Part shown: piece by piece, positions 6,284-8,650 of the stretch
How positions within the stretch are numbered: position 1 is the stretch's first letter
How the letters are laid out: every line of letters starts with the position of its first letter
Origin: DAISJI01 sp964559835
GTDB taxonomy: Bacteria; Acidobacteriota; Terriglobia; Terriglobales; Acidobacteriaceae
DNA: 8,650 bases
Direction: 5' to 3'
Assembly (NCBI GenBank): GCA_964559835.1
Contig: CAZLJE010000071.1
Span: 1 to 8,650, forward strand
The notes under the pieces: generated by a model
The model's input: only the letters and a program-made list of their open reading frames with translations
Database searches by the model: none
What the model was told of the DNA's origin: nothing
Made by a program: the position numbers and the translations under genes

Positions 6284-6817
6284 ATGACCGTACCCACCGC
6301 CCTCGCCACGCTCGTCATTAGCGGCGCGTGCGCGATTCCAATGGCGCAGCAGACCACCGTCTTCCACGCTGAGCGCGTCGTCCGCAGTGGCCGCTTCCAT
6401 GTCGATACCACGCCTGAGAAGGCATTCCCGCTGTTCACGCCACTTGGCGAAAAACATTGGGCCCACGGATGGAATCCGGAGCTCTTGTACCCGGCCGACG
6501 GACATCCGGTCGAGGGTCTGCTCTTCCGCACCAGCGATCACGGCGGCATGTATTGGTGGCTGACGCGTTACGAACCAGAGAGGCACGCGATCGAATATCA
6601 CGCGATCGTTCCCGACGAGTTTGCGCGCAACATCCGGGTCGAGTGCAAACCCGCGGCAAGGGGCACCGACGTTATGGTGACCGATACCTACATTGGCCTC
6701 TCAGAACACGGGAACGAGTTCATCCGTTCGTTCGACGAAGCGGCCTATGCGCGCAAGATGAAAGGATGGGAGGAGCCGATCAGCCGATACCTGAAGACGG
6801 GCGAAGAGCCACAGTAA
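6284..6817 (+). CDS. SRPBCC (START/Bet v 1-like) domain protein, possibly exported
   Basis: A 177-residue protein whose pattern fits a small lipid- or ligand-binding SRPBCC domain: a first strand with VVRSGRFHVDTTPEKAFPLF (the usual start, in which the conserved Pro precedes helix 1), then FTPLGEKHWAHGWNPELLYP, WWLTRYEPER and GTDVMVTDTYIGLSEHG. A long C-terminal helix region follows (about 145-172). I chose ATG 6284 because GGAGGA (6274-6279) lies 4 nt upstream. The frame is open to 6179, but that part is two hairpins with no ribosome site. The first 21 residues are hydrophobic and end in IPMA-QQ, which could be a signal peptide, though they lack basic residues. The ligand is unknown. It stands alone between a terminator-rich leader and the convergent mdh gene. 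Confidence 0.72.
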   Translation: MTVPTALATLVISGACAIPMAQQTTVFHAERVVRSGRFHVDTTPEKAFPLFTPLGEKHWAHGWNPELLYPADGHPVEGLLFRTSDHGGMYWWLTRYEPERHAIEYHAIVPDEFARNIRVECKPAARGTDVMVTDTYIGLSEHGNEFIRSFDEAAYARKMKGWEEPISRYLKTGEEPQ

Positions 6818-6820
6818 AGT

Positions 6821-6888
6821 ATCACCACAAGGACACGAAGGATCACAAAGGTTTGCTTCGTGTCCCTTCGTGTCCTTTGTCGTGTGAT
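6821..6888. repeat. Word-repeat palindrome between convergent SRPBCC-like and mdh genes
   Basis: ATCAC (6821-6825) and GTGAT (6884-6888) bound an imperfect inverted repeat whose core GGACACGAAGG (6831-6841) pairs perfectly with CCTTCGTGTCC (6865-6875). The flanks pair with small bulges. The right arm contains an exact direct repeat of the 10-mer CTTCGTGTCC (6856-6865 and 6866-6875). The element fills the gap between the stop at 6817 and the mdh stop at 6892, and may serve as a two-way 3'-end structure. There is no good T-tract on either side. Confidence 0.75.
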
Positions 6889-6891
6889 CTT

Positions 6892-7818
6892 CTACACGCC
6901 GATTACGGCAACCAGTTCCTTCACCGCGCCGGCGCTCTTATCGAGAGCAGTCTTCTCTTCGGCGGTGAGCTTGATCTCGATGATCTGCTCGATCCCCTTC
7001 TCGCCCAGTTTGCAGGGTACGCCGACGTACAGCCCGTTGACGCCGTACTCGCCTTCCAGATATGCGGCGCAGGGCAGGATTTTCTTCTTGTCCTTGAGGA
7101 TCGCTTCCACCATCTCCGCCACCGCGGCCGAGGGCGCGTAGTAGGCGCTGCCGGTCTTCAAGTACTTGACGATCTCGGCGCCGCCGTCGCGGGTGCGCTG
7201 CACGAGTCGCTCCAGCGTGGCCTGGTCCATCAGTTCGGTGATCGGGATGCCGGCAACAGTCGAATAGCGTGGCAGTGGGACCATCGTATCGCCGTGTCCG
7301 CCGAGCACGAATGCCGTGACGTTCTCGACGCTGACCTTCAATTCCGTCGCGATGAACGCGCGGAAGCGCGCCGAATCGAGCACGCCCGCCATACCGATCA
7401 CGCGGTTCCGCGAGAAGCCGCTCATCTTGTACGCCGCCTGCGCCATGGCATCGAGGGGGTTGCTGACGATGATCAGGATGCAGTTCGGCGAGTTTGCCGC
7501 CACCTTGCCGACAACGTCCTGCATGATCTTGTGGTTGATGTTGAGCAGGTCGTCTCGGCTCATGCCCGGCTTGCGCGGGACGCCGGCGGTGATGACGACG
7601 ATGTCGCTGTTGGCGGTGTCGGCATAGTCCTGCGTGCCGATCACGTACGAGTCTCTCTTGATGATCGGCATGGACTCCAGCAGGTCCAGCGCCTTGCCTT
7701 GTGGCACGCCGTCGATGATGTCAATGAGCACGACGTCGGCGATTTCAGCGGCGGCGATCCAGTGCGCTGCCGTCGCCCCCACGTTGCCCGATCCCACTAC
7801 GGTTACTTTTTTGCGCAT
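6892..7818 (-). CDS. mdh: NAD-dependent malate dehydrogenase (LDH-like type)
   Basis: Interconverts malate and oxaloacetate with NAD in the TCA cycle, in the cytoplasm. The 308-residue product has the Rossmann motif GSGNVGAT (residues 9-16). Asp33, at the end of the second strand, favours NAD. The substrate loop PRKPGMSRDDL carries Arg82 and Arg88; Arg at the first position, where lactate dehydrogenases have Gln, marks malate specificity. VSNPLD (Asn120), GVLDSARF (Asp148, Arg151) and GGHGDTMVP (His175) complete the active site. Length and motifs fit the group of malate dehydrogenases that resemble lactate dehydrogenase, rather than the E. coli type. The start at 7818 is supported by GGAGG (complement of 7830-7834) 11 nt upstream. 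A weak promoter match on this strand (TTGGTA at 7899-7904, TAATAG at 7877-7882) suggests mdh may have its own start downstream of icd. It converges on the SRPBCC-like gene. Confidence 0.97.
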   Translation of the reverse strand: MRKKVTVVGSGNVGATAAHWIAAAEIADVVLIDIIDGVPQGKALDLLESMPIIKRDSYVIGTQDYADTANSDIVVITAGVPRKPGMSRDDLLNINHKIMQDVVGKVAANSPNCILIIVSNPLDAMAQAAYKMSGFSRNRVIGMAGVLDSARFRAFIATELKVSVENVTAFVLGGHGDTMVPLPRYSTVAGIPITELMDQATLERLVQRTRDGGAEIVKYLKTGSAYYAPSAAVAEMVEAILKDKKKILPCAAYLEGEYGVNGLYVGVPCKLGEKGIEQIIEIKLTAEEKTALDKSAGAVKELVAVIGV

Positions 7819-7912
7819 AAGTCCTGTCGCCTCCGGAAAGATATGGCGGACACGGCGCTACAGGAGCTGCGTGCCGCTATTACAAAAACCAATCATGGTA
7901 CCAAGAAAACCA

Positions 7913-7985
7913 GCCGCGGATTCCACGGATTCCCACGGATTTGATTTTTTCAATCTGTCCGTGTCGATCCGTGCGAATCCGTGGC
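7913..7985. repeat. Word-repeat palindrome between icd and mdh
   Basis: The left arm (7913-7943) is three repeats of a 9-10-nt word around CACGGATTC. The right arm (7951-7985) carries the inverted word (TCCGTG followed by 2-4 variable bases) three times. The tip is TTG/CAA closing a loop of ATTTTTT. Pairing is imperfect with small offsets. On the minus strand it starts 17 nt after the icd stop, and the stem is followed by a T-rich stretch (complement of AAGAAAACC), so it could end the icd transcript. It has the same architecture as the other three palindromes but a different word. Confidence 0.78.
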
Positions 7986-8002
7986 TTCGTCTTTTTCCCG
8001 AA

Positions 8003-8650
8003 CTAGTCGGCTGCGACGGAATTCGCGGCCTTCATATTCTCGATAATGTAGCTGCCGAACTCGGAGCACTTGACTTTGGTGGCGCCTTCCATCAAGCGGT
8101 GGAAGTCATAGGTGACCTTCTTCTGCTCGATGGTCTTCTTCACGCCATCTTCGATGAGCTTGGCGGCTTCGGGCCAACCCATGGTCTCGAACATCATCAC
8201 GCCCGACAGGATCACGGAGGTCGGGTTGATAACGTCGAGGTCGGCGTACTTCGGGGCCGTCCCGTGGGTGGCTTCGAACATCGCGTAGCCGTCGCCGATG
8301 TTGGCGCCGGCGGCGATGCCCAGTCCGCCGATCTGCGCGGCGCAGGCGTCGCTGATGTAGTCGCCGTTCAGGTTCGGAGTCGCCAGCACTTCGTACTCGT
8401 CGGCGCGCGTGACGACCTGCTGGAAGATGCTGTCAGCGATGCGATCGTTCACCATCAGCTTCTTCTTCCAGACGCCGTTGCCGTGCGACTTGTAGATGCT
8501 GTCCAGGCAAGCACGCACTTCCTTGTAGATGTCCTCGCGGAACTCGGGAGTGGCGAACTCGAGACCCGGCTCGATCAGGTTGGCGTTCTGCTCGATGGTC
8601 AGGTTCGGGTTCTTGTCCTTGTTGTCGATGATCCAGCTCTCGCGCTCGGT
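8003..8650 (-). CDS. icd: NADP-dependent isocitrate dehydrogenase, C-terminal part
   Basis: Oxidative decarboxylation of isocitrate to 2-oxoglutarate in the TCA cycle. The frame is open through the window edge at 8650, so the N-terminal half is missing; 215 C-terminal residues of an expected 410-420 are visible. An internal ATG at 8518 is not the start. Conserved blocks are ADEYEVLATPNLNGDYISD, AAQIGGLGIAAGANIGD (metal and substrate region), FEATHGTAPKYA and VTYDFHRLM, ending in KCSEFGSYIIENM. The Lys-Tyr after HGTAP and the Tyr and Arg of TYDFHR correspond to E. coli Lys344, Tyr345, Tyr391 and Arg395, which select NADP. The fragment is therefore of the homodimeric E. coli-like type. It runs in the same direction as mdh, 184 nt upstream of it, with a palindrome in between. 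Confidence 0.96.
   Translation of the reverse strand, partial: TERESWIIDNKDKNPNLTIEQNANLIEPGLEFATPEFREDIYKEVRACLDSIYKSHGNGVWKKKLMVNDRIADSIFQQVVTRADEYEVLATPNLNGDYISDACAAQIGGLGIAAGANIGDGYAMFEATHGTAPKYADLDVINPTSVILSGVMMFETMGWPEAAKLIEDGVKKTIEQKKVTYDFHRLMEGATKVKCSEFGSYIIENMKAANSVAAD

Noticed and set aside
6457..7944. A 495-codon open frame on the + strand across the SRPBCC-like gene and all of mdh
   Set aside because: It lies mostly antisense to mdh, whose product has every expected motif, and its own translation resembles no known protein. GC-rich codon bias on the other strand explains the missing stops.

Overview
The window reads as GC-rich bacterial chromosome, most likely from an acidobacterium (Terriglobia/Koribacter-like). 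The basis is the Bacillus-type SdhA/SdhB pair, a DUF5715-like secreted protein, a paired secreted and cytosolic cyclophilin with a shared insertion, and the overall gene repertoire. The taxonomic guess is inference; no rRNA or other phylogenetic marker is present. Nearly all of it is well-packed core metabolism and protein-folding genes. I see no phage, transposon, CRISPR array or defence system.

Layout. Positions 1-2402 (+) hold the 3' part of a succinate dehydrogenase operon: sdhA (5' end outside the window), two small genes for two-helix membrane proteins (82 and 54 residues, the second absent from a standard long-ORF scan), then sdhB. Positions 2600-4660 (+) hold a secreted M15-fold/DUF5715-like protein and a secreted or lipid-anchored M19 membrane dipeptidase. 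Positions 4728-6028 (+) hold two cyclophilin-type peptidyl-prolyl isomerases, the first exported and the second cytosolic. Positions 6284-6817 (+) hold a small SRPBCC-like protein. Converging from the other side (-) are mdh (6892-7818) and the 3' part of icd (8003-8650, 5' end outside). Four subunits of three TCA-cycle enzymes (succinate dehydrogenase, malate dehydrogenase, isocitrate dehydrogenase) therefore lie in under 9 kb, separated by envelope and folding genes.

The intergenic DNA is the less ordinary part. Four gaps carry long imperfect palindromes whose arms are built from repeated short words: a 7-nt word near GTATTCC after sdhB and again after the second cyclophilin, a roughly 10-nt word (CTTCGTGTCC) between the convergent SRPBCC and mdh genes, and a 9-10-nt word around CACGGATTC between icd and mdh. 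In addition, simple GC-rich hairpin plus T-tract terminators sit directly in front of two start codons (dipeptidase and SRPBCC gene), the latter as a tandem pair that ends right at the Shine-Dalgarno sequence.

Best candidates for something undescribed are the two small membrane proteins embedded between sdhA and sdhB, the word-iterated palindromes at unit boundaries, and the double-terminator leader of the SRPBCC gene. None of these amounts to clear evidence for a new multi-gene system.
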